This document shows positions 1 through 8,814 of a stretch of 64,000 nt of DNA, piece by piece. This DNA is from CAYYJR01 sp964472305. Lineage in GTDB: Bacteria; Armatimonadota; Hebobacteria; CAIYQO01. The stretch lies in NCBI GenBank assembly GCA_964472305.1, contig CAYYJR010000005.1, positions 1 to 64,000 of the forward strand, given 5' to 3'. The stretch's first letter is position 1, and each line of letters begins with the position of its first letter. The notes under the pieces are model-generated. The model saw only the letters and a list, made by a program, of their open reading frames with translations. It was not told the origin of the DNA and searched no databases. Position numbers and translations under genes: made by a program.

Positions 1-252
1 CAGTTAGTCATCTCCACCTACCTTAGAGCAGAATATTTGAAGTATAAAGTCGTGTGCTCTAGAATGCAAGCTCTCAACAAGGCTCCAATCTACGGAGTCC
101 GGTAGGATAGATGGGGCAAGTCTGTTGACACGAGCTAAGACGTGGTATACCATGAGGATACGCGACGGCACAAATCGTGTAACCATTCGAAACGGCCAAC
201 TTGGTGACACGATTCGTCGGCGCAGGGTTGATGAAGACGGAGACACGGGGAG

Positions 253-281
253 TTGTCGTGTACCCCTTTTCACGCTCAAAT
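253..281 (+). promoter_or_regulatory. possible promoter of tRNA-Ser
   Basis: TTGTCG (253-258), a 17-nt spacer and TCAAAT (276-281) match four of six sigma70 positions each and end 11 nt before the mature tRNA 5' end. A TTGACA further upstream (125-130) has only a 15-nt spacer to TATACC (146-151). The first 290 bases otherwise show no convincing gene. Confidence 0.3.
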
Positions 282-292
282 CTGTTGCGCGC

Positions 293-385
293 GGAGAGGT
301 GTCCGAGTCTGGTCGAAGGAGCACGACTGGAAATCGTGTAACGGTCTAAAGCCGTTCAAGGGTTCGAATCCCTTCCTCTCCGCCA
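293..385 (+). tRNA. tRNA-Ser(GGA)
   Basis: A complete class II tRNA. The 7-bp acceptor stem GGAGAGG/CCTCTCC pairs perfectly, the anticodon arm CACGA-CTGGAAA-TCGTG gives anticodon GGA, a long variable arm (ACGG...CCGT) is typical of serine tRNAs, and the T arm AAGGG-TTCGAAT-CCCTT is canonical. Discriminator G and an encoded CCA end (383-385) are present. It reads UCC and UCU serine codons. An immediate T run and a strong hairpin follow. Confidence 0.97.
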
Positions 386-409
386 TTTTTTTTGTCTGGA
401 TCGCATTCG

Positions 410-442
410 CGGGTGCCGGGATACCCCGGCGCCCGTGTTTTT
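410..442 (+). terminator. Rho-independent terminator after tRNA-Ser
   Basis: An 11-bp GC-rich stem (410-420 with 425-435, one G-T wobble) around a 4-nt loop is followed after TG by TTTTT (438-442). It lies 25 bp downstream of the tRNA on the same strand. Confidence 0.75.
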
Positions 443-502
443 GTATCGAGTCGCGTGTGAAACAACAGGGTGTGGAAGCTCGATAACCGTGCCGCCTTGC
501 GC

Positions 503-533
503 CGGAAAACCGGGTTGCTTCCTGCGTGCAACC
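503..533 (-). terminator. possible terminator of the DUF6485-like gene
   Basis: On the minus strand GGTTGC (533-528) pairs with GCAACC (518-513) around a 9-nt loop, and GTTTTCC follows. It lies about 50 bp after the stop of the small Cys-rich gene. The stem is short and the T run has only four residues. Confidence 0.4.
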
Positions 534-579
534 GGCGGAACCCGAACGAAATGTCTACACGGCGCGGCTTGGGGAAAAC

Positions 580-720
580 TTACTTCTTCAAACAGGCGGG
601 CATGCCGCCGTTTTCGCGGTGGTAGCGAATGCACTCGCAGCAGAGGCTGTGACGGGCGCAGTTCGTGGAGGCGCAGTTGCAGTGCTGTTTATTCTTCTCT
701 TTATTCGGGCATTCAGCCAT
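580..720 (-). CDS. 46-aa cysteine-rich protein, DUF6485-like
   Basis: A short gene with a strong Shine-Dalgarno (AGGAGGT, 6 nt before ATG). The 46-residue product has eight cysteines (4, 14, 16, 21, 27, 28, 30, 43). It opens MAECPNKEKN and has a CCECIRYHR segment followed by a G-G-M-P-A-C tail, the pattern I associate with the small DUF6485 family of anaerobic bacteria and archaea. The cysteines suggest a zinc or Fe-S knuckle; the function of the family is unknown. It stands alone between the tRNA and thiE, with thiE reading towards it on the same strand after an 89-bp gap. Family assignment is from memory of the motif; coding status rests on the ribosome site and the Cys pattern. Confidence 0.75.
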   Translation of the reverse strand: MAECPNKEKNKQHCNCASTNCARHSLCCECIRYHRENGGMPACLKK

Positions 721-809
721 TGGGATACCTCCTGTGGGGTGATGAGTGATACGTCACCGGTGGTGTCGTCAGTGTATGATCACCGACGGGCGGCTGGTTT
801 GTCAAGCGG

Positions 810-1448
810 TTACAAGCCGCCGAGGGGATTGGCGAAGGCGGCGACGGCGGCGGGGATGTCGGGCACGTTGAGCAGGGCGCTGATGGCGGCGACGCCGTGG
901 GCGCCGGCGTCAATGCAGGCGGGTACGTGCTCCGGGGTGATGCCGCCCAGCGCGAAGACAGGGAGGCGCACCGCGGCGCAGACTTCGCGCAACGCCTCCA
1001 AACCGCACGGCGCGCCATACGCGGCTTTCGATAGGGTGAAGAAGACGGGGCCGAAGGTGATGAAATCGGCGCCGGAGGCTTCAGCGAAGCGCGCTTCGAC
1101 CAGCGTGTGCGTGGAGACGCCGATGAGCGATCCCGCGCGCAGGCAACCGCGCGCGGCGGCGGGGGTCAGGCTGGTGGAGGTCAGGTGCACGCCCGCCAGT
1201 TCCGCCGCGCAGGCGATGTCGGCGCGATCGTTGAGCAGCACGCGCGTGCCCAGCGGCGCCAGCGTCGTGCGCACCTCGCCTGCCAGCGCATACAACTCAC
1301 GCGGGGTTAAATCCTTTTCGCGCAACTGCACCGTCCGCACCCCTGCATGCGCCGCCGCCTGCAGCGCCGCCACCAGTGGTCGCCCAGCGGTTTGCGTGCG
1401 GTCGCTGATGAGGTAGAGGCGGAAATCGACGAGAGACTGCGCTTCCAT
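810..1448 (-). CDS. thiE: thiamine-phosphate synthase
   Basis: ThiE condenses HMP-PP with thiazole phosphate to thiamine monophosphate in the cytoplasm. The 212-residue TIM-barrel protein has the family landmarks TVQLREKDLTPREL (Mg/pyrophosphate binding), VLLNDRADIA, GVHLTS, IGVSTHT, DFITFGPVF and FALGGI. Length is normal. The ATG at 1448 is used here; a TTG one codon upstream (1451) sits 9 nt after AAAGGAA and could be the true start. It begins 26 bp after kpsF on the same strand, so the two are probably co-transcribed although their pathways are unrelated. No other thiamine gene and no TPP riboswitch-like sequence was seen in the window. Confidence 0.93.
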   Translation of the reverse strand: MEAQSLVDFRLYLISDRTQTAGRPLVAALQAAAHAGVRTVQLREKDLTPRELYALAGEVRTTLAPLGTRVLLNDRADIACAAELAGVHLTSTSLTPAAARGCLRAGSLIGVSTHTLVEARFAEASGADFITFGPVFFTLSKAAYGAPCGLEALREVCAAVRLPVFALGGITPEHVPACIDAGAHGVAAISALLNVPDIPAAVAAFANPLGGL

Positions 1449-1474
1449 CAATCGTGAGCGTTCCTTTACGTGCG

Positions 1475-2464
1475 TTACAGGATCCCCGCCTGCAAAAGAT
1501 CTTTCAGATACAGCACGCCCAACACGCGGCCTTCGGCGTCGAGTACGGGCAGCTCGCTGATCTGCGGCGGACCTTGCATGGTAGCCAGCGTCTCCGCGGC
1601 CAGGCGATCGGGCACCACCGTGCGCGGCGAACCGTTCATGCGCGGTCCGCACGGTTTGCCCAGCGCCTCCTCGTCTTCCAATAAAATGCGGCGGATGTCG
1701 CCGTCGGCGATGAAACCAAGCAGGCGGTTGTCCGCATCGGTGACCAGGGCGGCGCCGGCGTGGGCGCGGGTGATGGTGAAGAGCACGTCTCGCAACGGGC
1801 TGTCCGGTGTGACGCAGGCCACGTTGGCGCCGGTGCGCATGATGTCGCCCACGGTGAGCAACAGTCGCCGGCCCAGTGCGCCGCGCGGGTGCAGGCGGGC
1901 GTAATCTTTCGAGGTGAATTTGCGGCGGCGCATGACCGCGATGGCCAGCGCGTCGCCCATGGCGATCTGTGCGGTGGTGCTGGTGGTCGGCGCCAGGTTG
2001 AATGGACACACTTCGCGCTCGACGGCGGTGTTCAGCACCACGGTGGCGGCGCGGCCCAGTGCAGAGTCCGGTCGTCCGGTGAAGGCGATGATTGGGACGG
2101 CAATGCGGGCGATGGCGGGCAGGATGGCGTTCAATTCCTCGGTGTCGCCGCTGTTGGAGAGCGCCAGCAGCACGTCGCCCGTGCTCACCATGCCCAGGTC
2201 GCCATGCACACCCTCGGCGGGATGCAGAAAGAGCGCCGGTGAGCCGGTGCTGGCCAGCGTGCCGGCGATCTTGCGCGCCACCGCGCCGGACTTGCCCATT
2301 CCAGTCGTCACGACCCGCCCCTGGCACGCCAGCACCAGGTCGACCGCCTGCGCGAACTCGTCGCCCAGCCGCTCCGCCATGGCCTGTATCGCCTGCGCTT
2401 CCTGCGCGAGAATTTCACGCGCCAGCGTCGTCAACTCGGATCGTTCAATTGTCTGTACAGTCAC
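1475..2464 (-). CDS. kpsF: D-arabinose 5-phosphate isomerase, KpsF/GutQ family
   Basis: Interconverts ribulose 5-phosphate and arabinose 5-phosphate, the first step to Kdo of lipopolysaccharide. A SIS domain (about residues 30-175) has the family motif VVTTGMGKSG and the serine-rich LALSNSGDTEELN; HPRGALGRRL joins it to a tandem CBS pair (about 205-329). The chosen GTG (2464) gives 329 aa, close to the usual 320-330. The frame stays open upstream to 2701, but that part looks non-coding. No clear Shine-Dalgarno precedes the GTG, so the start is uncertain. kdsA, kdsB and waaA are not in the window. Confidence 0.93.
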   Translation of the reverse strand: MTVQTIERSELTTLAREILAQEAQAIQAMAERLGDEFAQAVDLVLACQGRVVTTGMGKSGAVARKIAGTLASTGSPALFLHPAEGVHGDLGMVSTGDVLLALSNSGDTEELNAILPAIARIAVPIIAFTGRPDSALGRAATVVLNTAVEREVCPFNLAPTTSTTAQIAMGDALAIAVMRRRKFTSKDYARLHPRGALGRRLLLTVGDIMRTGANVACVTPDSPLRDVLFTITRAHAGAALVTDADNRLLGFIADGDIRRILLEDEEALGKPCGPRMNGSPRTVVPDRLAAETLATMQGPPQISELPVLDAEGRVLGVLYLKDLLQAGIL

Positions 2465-2716
2465 ATCGATACTGATTCGCCATGCACGGACAGATTCCTG
2501 CGTGGATTTTTCGACGTGTCGATTGCTTTCGCCGGGCAAGGCTCTCGCGGTCTTTCGGCATGTTTCCGGGGAAGGAGTGTTCTCCTCGCTGTGTGCGCTG
2601 CCGCAACATTTTCTGGTGCAGATGGTCCACTCACCCAGCGGAGCGGCAATCATTTCGCCTGGCATCGCGAGACGACTGCCGCAATGCGCCTGATATAGCA
2701 TCCGGCGACGCCGGCA

Positions 2717-3499
2717 TCAATCGGCATTCCCATCGACTGCACCGGCGTCGCCTCCACCGCCGCGACCACCGCGATTGCCACGGCCAGCGCCGGCGTCAGG
2801 GCCGCCACCGTTGCCGCGACCGCCCGGGAAGCCGCCGCCCTGGATGGCGGGAGTCATTTCCTTCGGCAGCGTGGCGCGATTGAGGATGTTCCCCGTATTG
2901 GCGTTGATCGTCAACAGATTAGCACCAACGACTACGTATAAGGTATCGGCATCGAGCCGCAGGAAAGGTACGCCCGCGCGCAGGAAAGCCGCGGGCCCTG
3001 CGGCGGGGGGATTTCCCGCGGCGTCGGCGTTCAAATCGGCTTTCGCTTCCAGGATCATCGTTTTGGCGTTCACGCGGAAGAAGTTGCTTCCGATCACGAT
3101 GAACAGCGTGTCATGATTCGCGAGCATCGCCGCCGTACCGGTGCGGTTGGCAACCTGGCTGAACCAGGCGCGCATGGCGTCGCGGTCCTGTTGGGTCGGG
3201 TTCTGCGGCATTACAGGCTGCACCGGCAATGCTCCGAAAAGCTCAAGGGTGCCGGTGGGCTTCAGGGTCTGGTCGAATTTCGCCAGAACGCCATTGCGCA
3301 ACACCATCACGCCCGCGGGCAGCACGTCCAATGCGGTGTTGTTCAGGCCTGCGCCCAGTATGCCATCCAGCATGTTGCCACCGCGATTGCCGCCGGGTTG
3401 CGGCTGGGCCGGGTTGGGAGCGCCATTCGGTCCCGGTTGCGCGAAAGCGCATGTCGCCAGTACGCAGAACAAAGCAACCAGAGGGAAGAAACGGAACAT
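2717..3499 (-). CDS. secreted Gly/Pro/Asn-rich protein of unknown function
   Basis: 260 residues starting at an ATG 8 nt after AGGAGG. Residues 1-19 form a signal peptide (MFRFFPLVALFCVLATCAFA, cleavage after A-F-A). The mature protein opens with a Pro/Gly/Asn-rich linker and ends in a very Gly-rich, Arg/Asp-spotted tail. The middle (about 50-215) has repeated short hydrophobic strands such as DTLFIVIGSNFFRV and DTLYVVVGANLLTI, suggesting beta-propeller-like blades that display values. I do not recognise a family. Isolated: 252 bp precede kpsF downstream, and about 0.5 kb without an intact gene lies upstream. Confidence 0.7.
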   Translation of the reverse strand: MFRFFPLVALFCVLATCAFAQPGPNGAPNPAQPQPGGNRGGNMLDGILGAGLNNTALDVLPAGVMVLRNGVLAKFDQTLKPTGTLELFGALPVQPVMPQNPTQQDRDAMRAWFSQVANRTGTAAMLANHDTLFIVIGSNFFRVNAKTMILEAKADLNADAAGNPPAAGPAAFLRAGVPFLRLDADTLYVVVGANLLTINANTGNILNRATLPKEMTPAIQGGGFPGGRGNGGGPDAGAGRGNRGGRGGGGDAGAVDGNAD

Positions 3500-3640
3500 T
3501 GTACAGTCCTCCTGCGATGTGTTTCTGTGCGGATATACGCATAACACGGTTATTGAGTTGCACGGTAAACTGGCCTCTGACCGTTCGTTCCGGATGCAAT
3601 CGGGAAATCAGTTTGCACGGAGTATCGTTGAGGCGGCAGT

Positions 3641-3889
3641 GTGCTGGAATGGACGAATCCGCAGGCGCTGGCGGCAGAAGTGACGTGGTATTCGCCGAAG
3701 TGGTGCGAGAAGGTGATGCCCCCAGCTTTTCGGTATCGCCATCAGGCGCGCCAGGTCCCGGCACGCTTCGTCACCGTAGTGACGCCGTACCAGGGGCAGG
3801 TTGTTCCCCAGTTTCACGACCTGTCCGTGCGCATGCGGGTTGACGATACGCGGTATCACGTGAAACGCAGCCTCACCCATACAGCATAA
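3641..3889 (+). pseudogene. possible C-terminal remnant of a heparinase-II/III-like lyase
   Basis: This 82-codon stretch has coding-like third positions and reads W-Y-S-P-K-W-C...Q-V-P-A-R-F-V-T-V-V-T-P-Y-Q-G, which recalls the RFVTVLTPY segment near the end of heparinase II/III-type lyases. It has no ribosome site, and the upstream sequence in this frame does not continue as such a protein, so it looks like the tail of a decayed gene. The 3500-3994 interval holds nothing else I can support. The opposite strand (3608-3937) is also open but less protein-like. Confidence 0.3.
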
Positions 3890-3994
3890 CGATGGCATGC
3901 TGATAGGGATACCGGGGACCGTCGCATTGTCGTGCAACGAAAAGTCGGCGTTGACGACACGGCCGGTTTGTTCCTGACTGGGGTGTATGCCAGG

Positions 3995-4780
3995 CTATTT
4001 CAGACGGCGAACCTGCTTCTCGATGCGGTCGCGTATCTTTCGATAACTTAATGGCGGTCCGACATTGAGCGATTTGTGGTTGAGGAACACGGTGTCTGAT
4101 GTTCCCCATTCGAGAAAGGTCTGCCGGTTCCGCGTGTCGATTTCCCGAAAGAGTACGCGATCGCCAAACTCGCCAGCCGCGCGTTTCGCCCGTTCAAAGG
4201 TAATATTCAACGCCGGGCACCAACCGTCGATGAGTGCGGTCATGGTAACTTTACCGGACACCAGTTCCGGTTGTTTCCGCTGCCGGATCCATGTCGGCGG
4301 TGTCGCATCGTGGGTGAAGGGCTTCCACAGCAGTTGCATGATCCCGTTCCTATCGACCGGCAGATACCCATGCCGGCGAAACCAGGCCGCTTTCATCCAG
4401 AACGGTAGCACGATGCCCCAGGCTGCCATTCCCTTTGCGCCCAGGTCTCGGGCATCCGCTTCTGCCGCCGCCAGCAACGCGGCACCCATGCCTTTCCGCT
4501 GCCGATTCCCGATGCCCTGTCGATGCCCATGCACCCAGATGCACTTGATAAAGTACAAGCCGTTCCCCTGCGCCTCGCAGTGCTCGATGGGGAGATACTG
4601 GATCATCCCACACGGTTGTCCCTCTTCAACGGCGATCTTTACGCGCAACCCGTTTATCTTCATCCGCTCGTACCATCGCGCCTTATGATCGCCGGCATCT
4701 TTCATGTCGTCCGACCACTCTTCAAGACAGCAAAGATATGCGGGGAGCAGTTGCTCGTTGAGATCAATTATCTCTGCCAT
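3995..4780 (-). CDS. GNAT acetyltransferase with YoaP-type C-terminal domain
   Basis: 261 residues; ATG just after GGGAGGGTAT. The N-terminal two thirds are a GNAT fold with the acetyl-CoA loop R-Q-R-K-G-M-G-A-A-L-L near residue 105, in an H-R-Q-G-I-G-N-R-Q context. The C-terminal 80 residues (IDGWCPALNITFERAKRAA ... FLEWG ... NVGPPLSYRKIRDRI) match the thioredoxin-like extension of Bacillus YoaP. Acceptor substrate unknown. It is monocistronic and divergent from the subtilisin gene across a 217-bp AT-richer intergenic region. Confidence 0.85.
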   Translation of the reverse strand: MAEIIDLNEQLLPAYLCCLEEWSDDMKDAGDHKARWYERMKINGLRVKIAVEEGQPCGMIQYLPIEHCEAQGNGLYFIKCIWVHGHRQGIGNRQRKGMGAALLAAAEADARDLGAKGMAAWGIVLPFWMKAAWFRRHGYLPVDRNGIMQLLWKPFTHDATPPTWIRQRKQPELVSGKVTMTALIDGWCPALNITFERAKRAAGEFGDRVLFREIDTRNRQTFLEWGTSDTVFLNHKSLNVGPPLSYRKIRDRIEKQVRRLK

Positions 4781-4997
4781 ATACCCTCCCGATATTGTCC
4801 CGCCAGCATGGAGTCGATGCATGAATTATACCATGTTAACCACGCCGGTCGTTCGACGGTGAGCGAAACGGCGCTGCCTCCATATTCATTGTCTGCTCAC
4901 ACCATCTCCTGCGCTCAATAATACTGCCGGTCAGCATTGACAGCGTAATTATCTGGTAGTACGCTTATATTGCATTCTTTTGCGAGGGGGACACGTG

Positions 4998-6242
4998 ATG
5001 AGAACACGATGGAACACTTTCGGGTGGGTCAGTACACTCGTATTCGCACTGGTCATGCTGGCCGGTTGCCAGTCGAATGAGCAGGGACTGCTGGCCGGCG
5101 CGGGTGACGGCACACAGGCGCGTGTGGCAAGCGGCGCAGCGCGGAAAATCGTCGTCTTCCAGCAAGGCGTGGTCAATCAGGCCGCGCAGGATGAAATTCT
5201 GCAACGCACCGGCGCGGTGAAGCTCAAGGCGCTGCCGATGATCAATGCCGTGGTGGTGCTGGCCAGCCCGGCCAACGACCATGCGTTGAAGAGCGACACG
5301 AATGTGCTGCGCGTTGAGAATGATGCCATCGCCAGCATCAGTGGCAAACCCGCCCCGCCGCCCCCGCCGGCCGAATCGCTGCCGTGGGGCATCGGCCGCA
5401 TCGACGCCGACCTGGTCTGGGATGTCAATCACGACATGAGCCTCGACGCGGGTGCGAATGCGGGCGCGGGGGTGACGGTGGCGGTGGTGGATACCGGCAT
5501 TGATCTCACCCATCCCGATCTCAAAGCCAACATCGTCGGCAGTTACAACGCCATCAGTCCGACATCCAGCGCCAACGATGACAATGGCCACGGTACCCAC
5601 GTAGCGGGCACCATCGCAGGCATCGATAATAGCGTGGGAGTGATCGGTGTGGCGCCGAACGCCTCATTGCTGGCTGTGAAGGTATTGAATAAGCGTGGCA
5701 CCGGATACATTTCCGATATCATCGAAGGTATTCAATGGAGCGTGGCCCATGGCGCGAAGGTGATCAATATGAGCCTGGGCAGTTCGTATGATGTGCAGAG
5801 CTTCCATGACGCCTGCGCCGTGGCCTACAGCCAGGGTGTCGTCATCGTGGCGGCGGCCGGCAACAGTGGACCGGGCAGCGGTACGGTGGAATACCCGGCG
5901 AAATATGCCGAAGTGATTGCCGTATCCGCCACCGACGCCAGCAACATCATTGCCAGCTTCAGCAGCCGCGGGCCGGAAGTGGAGATCGCCGCGCCGGGCG
6001 TCAGCATTCCGTCGTGCTACAAAGGCGGCGGGTATGCGACGATGTCGGGCACTTCGATGGCCTCGCCCCATGTGGCGGGGGTGGCCGCGCTGATCATCGC
6101 CTCCGGCGTCAACGGACCAGACGCCGTGCGCGCCTGCCTGGCACAGACCGCCGACGATCTCGGCGCCGCCGGTAGCGATGTCCTCTACGGCAATGGCCTG
6201 GTCGATGCCGAACAGGCGGCGACGGGCGTACAGACGAACTGA
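4998..6242 (+). CDS. subtilisin-like serine protease (S8) lipoprotein
   Basis: 414 residues. A lipoprotein signal ends at lipobox L-A-G-C24, so the enzyme is probably membrane-anchored outside the cytoplasm. An I9-like propeptide (about 49-112) and a Pro-rich linker (PAPPPPPAE) precede the S8 domain. The catalytic triad and oxyanion residue are intact: D165 (VAVVDTGIDLTHPDL), H198 (NGHGTHVAGT), N289 (AAAGNSGPGS) and S353 (SGTSMASPHVAG). The ATG at 4998 follows GAGGGGG with 7 nt spacing; an upstream in-frame TTG is less likely. It ends shortly after the S8 domain with no C-terminal sorting domain. Confidence 0.95.
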   Translation: MRTRWNTFGWVSTLVFALVMLAGCQSNEQGLLAGAGDGTQARVASGAARKIVVFQQGVVNQAAQDEILQRTGAVKLKALPMINAVVVLASPANDHALKSDTNVLRVENDAIASISGKPAPPPPPAESLPWGIGRIDADLVWDVNHDMSLDAGANAGAGVTVAVVDTGIDLTHPDLKANIVGSYNAISPTSSANDDNGHGTHVAGTIAGIDNSVGVIGVAPNASLLAVKVLNKRGTGYISDIIEGIQWSVAHGAKVINMSLGSSYDVQSFHDACAVAYSQGVVIVAAAGNSGPGSGTVEYPAKYAEVIAVSATDASNIIASFSSRGPEVEIAAPGVSIPSCYKGGGYATMSGTSMASPHVAGVAALIIASGVNGPDAVRACLAQTADDLGAAGSDVLYGNGLVDAEQAATGVQTN

Positions 6243-6268
6243 TGCCCTTTTCGACACCGGAACATGAC

Positions 6269-6293
6269 GGGGCGGGCACACGGTGCCCGCCCC
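6269..6293 (+). terminator. terminator hairpin after the S8 protease
   Basis: A perfect 11-bp GC-rich stem (6269-6279 with 6283-6293) and a 3-nt loop lie 27 bp after the protease stop. Only a weak T run follows (TTT at 6301). Confidence 0.55.
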
Positions 6294-6315
6294 GCGGCGT
6301 TTGGTCGGTAATGGC

Positions 6316-6486
6316 TCATGTCGGCTCATCGGCCAAGGGCAGGCTGATGGTAAACGTACTCCCCTGGCCGCTGCCCGGACTCTCGGCACGGATCGTGCCG
6401 CCATGCAGTTCAACAATGCCGCGCGTGATGGCCAGCCCCAGGCCCAATCCGCCGACGTGTTCGTCGCGATCCACCTGGCGAAATGT
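6316..6486 (-). pseudogene. C-terminal remnant of a sensor histidine kinase
   Basis: The last 56 residues of a HATPase_c domain remain: FRQVDRDEHVGGLGLGLAI (the F-box/G2 ATP-lid region), then TRGIVELHGGTIRAES and STFTISLPL to a normal stop. The frame continues upstream for 30 more codons but these no longer resemble a kinase, and no H-box or N-box is present on either strand nearby. It is a truncated relic between the protease and the URO-D-like gene. Confidence 0.75.
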
Positions 6487-6697
6487 CAGCACAGGCAAGC
6501 ATCCCTGATCGATGGGTGAGCCCGAAGTGGTGCCGATACACTCGCGCTGGTCGCACAAATGACATAATAACACCAGTGGTTGCTATCATAACACCACGAG
6601 TCGGTCCTGACAAGGTTTCCGCCTGGCGAGGAAAGGAGACGGCACATGGCATAGCGAATGCTAGAAATACCATCTTCCACCGGAAAAGGGATTGGCG

Positions 6698-7918
6698 ATG
6701 ACACAGCAGATCGATGAACGCGCCTGGGTGCGCGCGCTGGCACAGCAGGTGGCGGAGATTGCCGCCGGGGAGGAGAACGCCGCCATTATCCGGCGTTGGC
6801 GCGATGTGAACGCTTTGCGCACCCCCGACCGTCCCCCGGTCTATTGCCGGCCGGTCGGCGCGTGGGCGGAGTTGCTGCCAGACGAGGCACTGTGTTGTCA
6901 CGATCCCTGGCTGCGTTCCATCGAACGCGGATTGCGCGCCATCCTCATCAAGCATGACATCGGTGATGACGATCCGGTGGAGCCGTGCTACCCGGTCGGC
7001 GCCGTCTGGCAGTGCGATCCACCCAATTTATGGGGCATGGAGACGGGGAAGCACACGTCGAGCATGGCGGGCGGCGCGTGGTCCTACGATCCGCCGTTGA
7101 AAACGGCCGCTGATTTCGAACGCCTGCGCATGCCGCACTTCACCTATAACGCGGAGGCGACGCAACGCGCGTTGGATCGAGCGGACGCGCTGCTCGGAGA
7201 CCTGCTGCCGGTGCGACTCGCGTGCGACGCGCCGCTGGGCGCCACGCTGGGCACCACAGCCGCCGACCTGCGCGGATTGAGCGAGATGATGCTGGACATG
7301 GCGGACGAGCCGGAACTGCTGCACCGGCTGATGGCACATCTGCGCGATGCGACACTGGCATCGATGCGCGCGGCGGAGGCGACTGGCTTGCTGTCACCCA
7401 ACAACACCGGGCCAATGACGTGCAGCGATCCGCTCGCGCCGCCGCACGACGGACCACTCACCTTCCGTGACCAGTGGATGATGGCCAACAGCCAGGAGTT
7501 CGACCAGGTGTCGCCGGCGATGTGGGAAGAATACTGCTTGCAATATCAGTTGCCCATCCTGGCGCAATACGGGCTGACGGCTTACGGATGCTGCGAAAAC
7601 CTGACGCAGAAAATCGACGGCGTGCTCAGCATCCCCAACCTGCGCATCTTCGTCTGCAGCGCGTGGACCGACCTGGACCGGGTGATCGACCGCGTGGGTG
7701 ACCGCTACACCATCATGTGGCGACAGAAAGCAAGCGACGTGGTTTTCGCCGAAGACGAAGCGACGTTGCGTCGCGGACTGGAAGACGGTTTGTGTCGCCT
7801 GCGCGGCTGTCACGTGCAGATCGTGCTGCGTGAACTGCAAACCCTCGCCGGCCATCCCGACCGCCTGCATGTCTGGACGCGGCTGGCGAAGACGGCGGCG
7901 GAAACGTTTGGGAGCTGA
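6698..7918 (+). CDS. URO-D-like protein (uroporphyrinogen decarboxylase superfamily)
   Basis: 406 residues, ATG 7 nt after AAAGGG. The fold family covers HemE, the MtaA/CmuA methyltransferases and many uncharacterised enzymes. Recognisable pieces are D-A-P-L-G-A-T (strand with substrate loop), LSEMMLDMADEPELLHRLM (a helix shared by URO-D-like methyltransferases), S-P-A-M-W-E-E-Y and G-L-T-A-Y-G-C-C-E-N near residue 300, where methyltransferase relatives carry zinc-ligating cysteines. It is not HemE: too long and without the heme-pathway N-terminal signature. Demethylation or methyl transfer is inference; no corrinoid protein is near. Two further URO-D-like genes lie at 9641 and 48011 (minus). 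Confidence 0.8.
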   Translation: MTQQIDERAWVRALAQQVAEIAAGEENAAIIRRWRDVNALRTPDRPPVYCRPVGAWAELLPDEALCCHDPWLRSIERGLRAILIKHDIGDDDPVEPCYPVGAVWQCDPPNLWGMETGKHTSSMAGGAWSYDPPLKTAADFERLRMPHFTYNAEATQRALDRADALLGDLLPVRLACDAPLGATLGTTAADLRGLSEMMLDMADEPELLHRLMAHLRDATLASMRAAEATGLLSPNNTGPMTCSDPLAPPHDGPLTFRDQWMMANSQEFDQVSPAMWEEYCLQYQLPILAQYGLTAYGCCENLTQKIDGVLSIPNLRIFVCSAWTDLDRVIDRVGDRYTIMWRQKASDVVFAEDEATLRRGLEDGLCRLRGCHVQIVLRELQTLAGHPDRLHVWTRLAKTAAETFGS

Positions 7919-8097
7919 ATGACCGCGCCATGAACACAGCGGAAATGATGGCTATTGATCTACTCGACGCCGGTTTGAGAAGCGCATCCCGGCGGAACGA
8001 TTGAACGCCGTGAGTAAACCGTCTGGCGTCTGTCACCACTGTTTGCGACGAGCATCGATGTAACTGACGAATGCTTTCGGTGATCATGCCATTGCCT

Positions 8098-8778
8098 TCA
8101 TGGGTGTTCTTCCCACCAGTTGTCTTGCCGCGAGGTGGGGGTGGGGGTGGGTGCAGGGGGTGACGCCGCTGGCAGATCTTCGGATTGCTCACCCCCCAGC
8201 GGCGGCAGCACCAGGCGTTTCGCGCCGTGTTCCGATTCGCTGGCGAGCGCCTCCGGCAGCGGGGTGGTGGGCTGTGGTCCACCCTTGCGCCGGCGTCGGA
8301 CGCGCAGTGCACTGACGTGCTGGAGTTTGCGGCGCTCGGCCTGCGCGTGCTCCGGATCGAGCGCAATCGCCTTCTCGTAGGCGGCAATGGCTTCCTCCAG
8401 GCGTCCGTTTTCCACGAGCAAATCGGCCATGGCGGCTTGCGCGGCTGCGTTTTTCGGGTCGGCAGCCAGCAGGTGCTGGTAGCGGAGCATATCTTCGGCG
8501 CGCAGTCGTTGCATGCCGGCATCGTCACCCAACTGATTCAGCAGCGGCATCAACAGCCAGGCCAGCGTGACGAGGAACAGATAGATCAGCAGCGGCACCA
8601 GGCGGTCGGTATGCCATAGCGTGGCCATAATGGCGAGATGTGCCCCGATGGCGGCCAGCACCAGGCGGCCATCCATCGTTTTATCTTCCATCCACGCGCT
8701 AAGCAACCGCAACAGCGGAAATCCCCCGAGTAACGCCAGTACGGCGATGCCGATGATTACCAGGTCTTGTTGCTGCAT
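8098..8778 (-). CDS. membrane-anchored TPR protein (paralogue 2)
   Basis: 226 residues. Two or three hydrophobic segments (about 5-27, 41-57, 63-82) are followed by a TPR pair in which L-E-E-A-I-A-A-Y-E-K-A-I-A-L-D-P is a textbook TPR helix B. A basic RVRRRRK stretch and a Pro/Thr-rich C-terminal tail end the protein. Same architecture as its upstream neighbour at 8815-9453, 36 bp away on the same strand, so the two are a tandem duplication and probably one operon. Probably a membrane scaffold; partner unknown. Confidence 0.8.
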   Translation of the reverse strand: MQQQDLVIIGIAVLALLGGFPLLRLLSAWMEDKTMDGRLVLAAIGAHLAIMATLWHTDRLVPLLIYLFLVTLAWLLMPLLNQLGDDAGMQRLRAEDMLRYQHLLAADPKNAAAQAAMADLLVENGRLEEAIAAYEKAIALDPEHAQAERRKLQHVSALRVRRRRKGGPQPTTPLPEALASESEHGAKRLVLPPLGGEQSEDLPAASPPAPTPTPTSRQDNWWEEHP

Positions 8779-8814
8779 CGTCGTTCCCGCCGCTCCATGT
8801 TGCCCTGATAGGCG

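Noticed and set aside
526..1416. Long plus-strand open frame of 296 codons
   Set aside because: It is antisense to thiE, whose motifs are clear, and reads as Ala/Arg/Ser-rich noise.
1449..2327. N-terminal extension of the thiE frame through kpsF
   Set aside because: Out of frame with kpsF and low-complexity; the ThiE fold begins only after 1448.
4937..4970. TTGACA upstream of the subtilisin gene
   Set aside because: No acceptable -10 box at 16-18 nt; TATATT is 23 nt away.
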